A stretch of 14,088 bases of DNA, taken from assembly GCA_035576205.1 (NCBI GenBank), contig DATLWR010000022.1, forward strand, positions 1 through 14,088, read 5' to 3'. The position numbers and the translations under genes are program-made. Numbering within the stretch: position 1 is the first letter of the stretch; each line of letters starts with the position of its first letter. The notes under the pieces were generated by a model, which worked only from the letters and a program-made list of their open reading frames with translations, did not search any database and was not told the DNA's origin. The DNA comes from DATLWR01 sp035576205 (GTDB lineage: Bacteria; Pseudomonadota; Zetaproteobacteria; Mariprofundales; Mariprofundaceae). This document shows, in pieces, positions 13,336 to 14,088 of this stretch.

Positions 13336-13974
13336 TCAGAATCCGTATCTGGCCGTGGCGGTGATGCCCCAGACATCGAGGCCACTGTAGTTGGCATTCG
13401 ACGAGGTGGTCGCCTTGTTGGCATAGACGGTCGCATCCAAGCCGACCCGCCACTGGTTGCCCAGCCCGTAATCGAAGCCACCGCCGTAGCTGAACGTTGT
13501 ATTCGTTGCGTGAAAGGTCGTCCCTCCGCCGGTGAGCGGTGTCGCAAAGGCGAATTTCGACTTCAACGTCGTGCCGCCGACAACAGCGTAAACATTGAAC
13601 AGGGGTGTAACCGGATACTGCAGCTTGAGCAGATAGGCAACGAACCAGTCGATGCTGATGTTGGCCTGTGTTGGAGCCGTTGTAACGATACATTGGGTGG
13701 TGGCAGCTATTAGTAGACACCCGGCCGGAACCGTCACCGTTCCACCGGTCTTGTTAGACGTACCGAACCTGATCTCGGCACCGACATTGTCGTTGAAGTC
13801 ATTGCCCACCATGCCGTAGCCGCCGAAGGCGGTTTTCGACCCGGCGCCGGCATCGATGAGGATGCTGCCGACACCAGCGCCGACATAGGGATGCCAGTAG
13901 TCGGCCGCCTGCACCGGCACAGCGATGCCAAGCAGCCCGACGACCAGGCAAAGAGAACGGAACATATTTTGCAT
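13336..13974 (-). CDS. Outer-membrane beta-barrel protein, copy C
   Basis: A 212-residue paralogue and the first gene of the array in transcription order. Signal peptide MQNMFRSLCLVVGLLGIAVP then VQA, cut before ADYWHPYVGAGVG. Barrel segments include AFGGYGMVGNDFNDNVGAEI, IDWFVAYLLKLQYPVTPLFN and SYGGGFDYGLGNQWRVGLDA, and the protein ends LDVWGITATARYGF with terminal Phe. The variable loop at about 83-102 (AGCLLIAATTQCIVTT) carries Cys86 and Cys95, resembling copy B but with different residues, and is encoded by AT-richer codons (CTA, CTA, ATA). It has a single Met start at 13974, eight bases from GGAGG, which fixes the start choice for the other copies. Mature length suits an 8-strand barrel. 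Function unknown. Confidence 0.89.
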   Translation of the reverse strand: MQNMFRSLCLVVGLLGIAVPVQAADYWHPYVGAGVGSILIDAGAGSKTAFGGYGMVGNDFNDNVGAEIRFGTSNKTGGTVTVPAGCLLIAATTQCIVTTAPTQANISIDWFVAYLLKLQYPVTPLFNVYAVVGGTTLKSKFAFATPLTGGGTTFHATNTTFSYGGGFDYGLGNQWRVGLDATVYANKATTSSNANYSGLDVWGITATARYGF

Positions 13975-13981
13975 TTAGTGA

Positions 13982-14039
13982 ACCTCCCTAGGACTATTAC
14001 GTAATAACCAGCGTAGCCCATGCAAAATGGCGACCGCAA
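13982..14039 (-). promoter_or_regulatory. Promoter, palindrome and RBS of barrel gene C
   Basis: On the minus strand: -35 TTGCGG (14039-14034), 18-base spacer, -10 TACGCT (14015-14010), perfect palindrome TATTACGTAATA (14006-13995) at the predicted start, ribosome-binding site GGGAGGT (13988-13982). The spacer differs from those of copies A and B, while hexamers and spacing are kept. The last 49 bases of the window show no further copy of the terminator stem. Confidence 0.75.
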
Positions 14040-14088
14040 GGACGACAATCGAAATTGTGTTCAAACGTGACGGATCGTGGCGTGAAAA

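Noticed and set aside
13734..14048. Separate minus-strand gene upstream of and overlapping barrel copy C
   Set aside because: It is the shifted frame of copy C's signal peptide and promoter region, with no features of its own.

Overview
The window is GC-rich DNA (roughly 60% or more in coding parts) from a Gram-negative proteobacterium. Support comes from outer-membrane beta-barrel proteins ending in Phe, a plant/proteobacterial-type glutamate-cysteine ligase, HemJ, and a glycine cleavage system with a split P protein. A beta- or gammaproteobacterium is most likely; I cannot name the genus. There are no rRNA or tRNA genes, IS elements, phage genes or CRISPR arrays.

Layout. (1) Bases 1-428 are non-coding, with an AT-rich island and inverted repeats. 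(2) Bases 429-4321, plus strand: a SEC-C zinc-motif protein, a TPR-sulfotransferase fusion, and class II glutamate-cysteine ligase (gshA). (3) Bases 4322-5708: a minus-strand pair with a 4-base start/stop overlap, mak (ROK fructokinase) then a small VOC/glyoxalase-fold protein, ending in a hairpin terminator that faces the end of gshA. (4) Bases 5806-11067, plus strand: folD, gcvT, gcvH, gcvPA, gcvPB, a compact one-carbon operon. Glycine cleavage delivers methylene-tetrahydrofolate, which FolD interconverts with formyl-tetrahydrofolate. (5) Bases 11068-11207: a convergent intergenic region with hairpins. (6) Bases 11208-11630, minus strand: hemJ, the late haem-pathway protoporphyrinogen oxidase. 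(7) Bases 11680-14040, minus strand: three tandem paralogous outer-membrane beta-barrel genes. Each is a complete cassette with its own promoter, leader, ribosome-binding site and GC-rich terminator hairpin.

The central and left parts are ordinary housekeeping metabolism. The most interesting part is the triplicated barrel array. All three promoters share the same -35 hexamer class, an exact 18-base spacer and an identical -10 hexamer, although the spacer sequences have diverged. A palindrome (TATTACGTAATA, perfect in two copies) lies at the predicted transcription start. The proteins are nearly identical in their barrel ends but differ in one loop, which in two copies carries a Cys pair and is encoded by AT-richer, rare-codon DNA. 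This looks like a small family of surface proteins diversifying at exposed loops under shared control. I see no convincing evidence of a wholly new multi-gene system.
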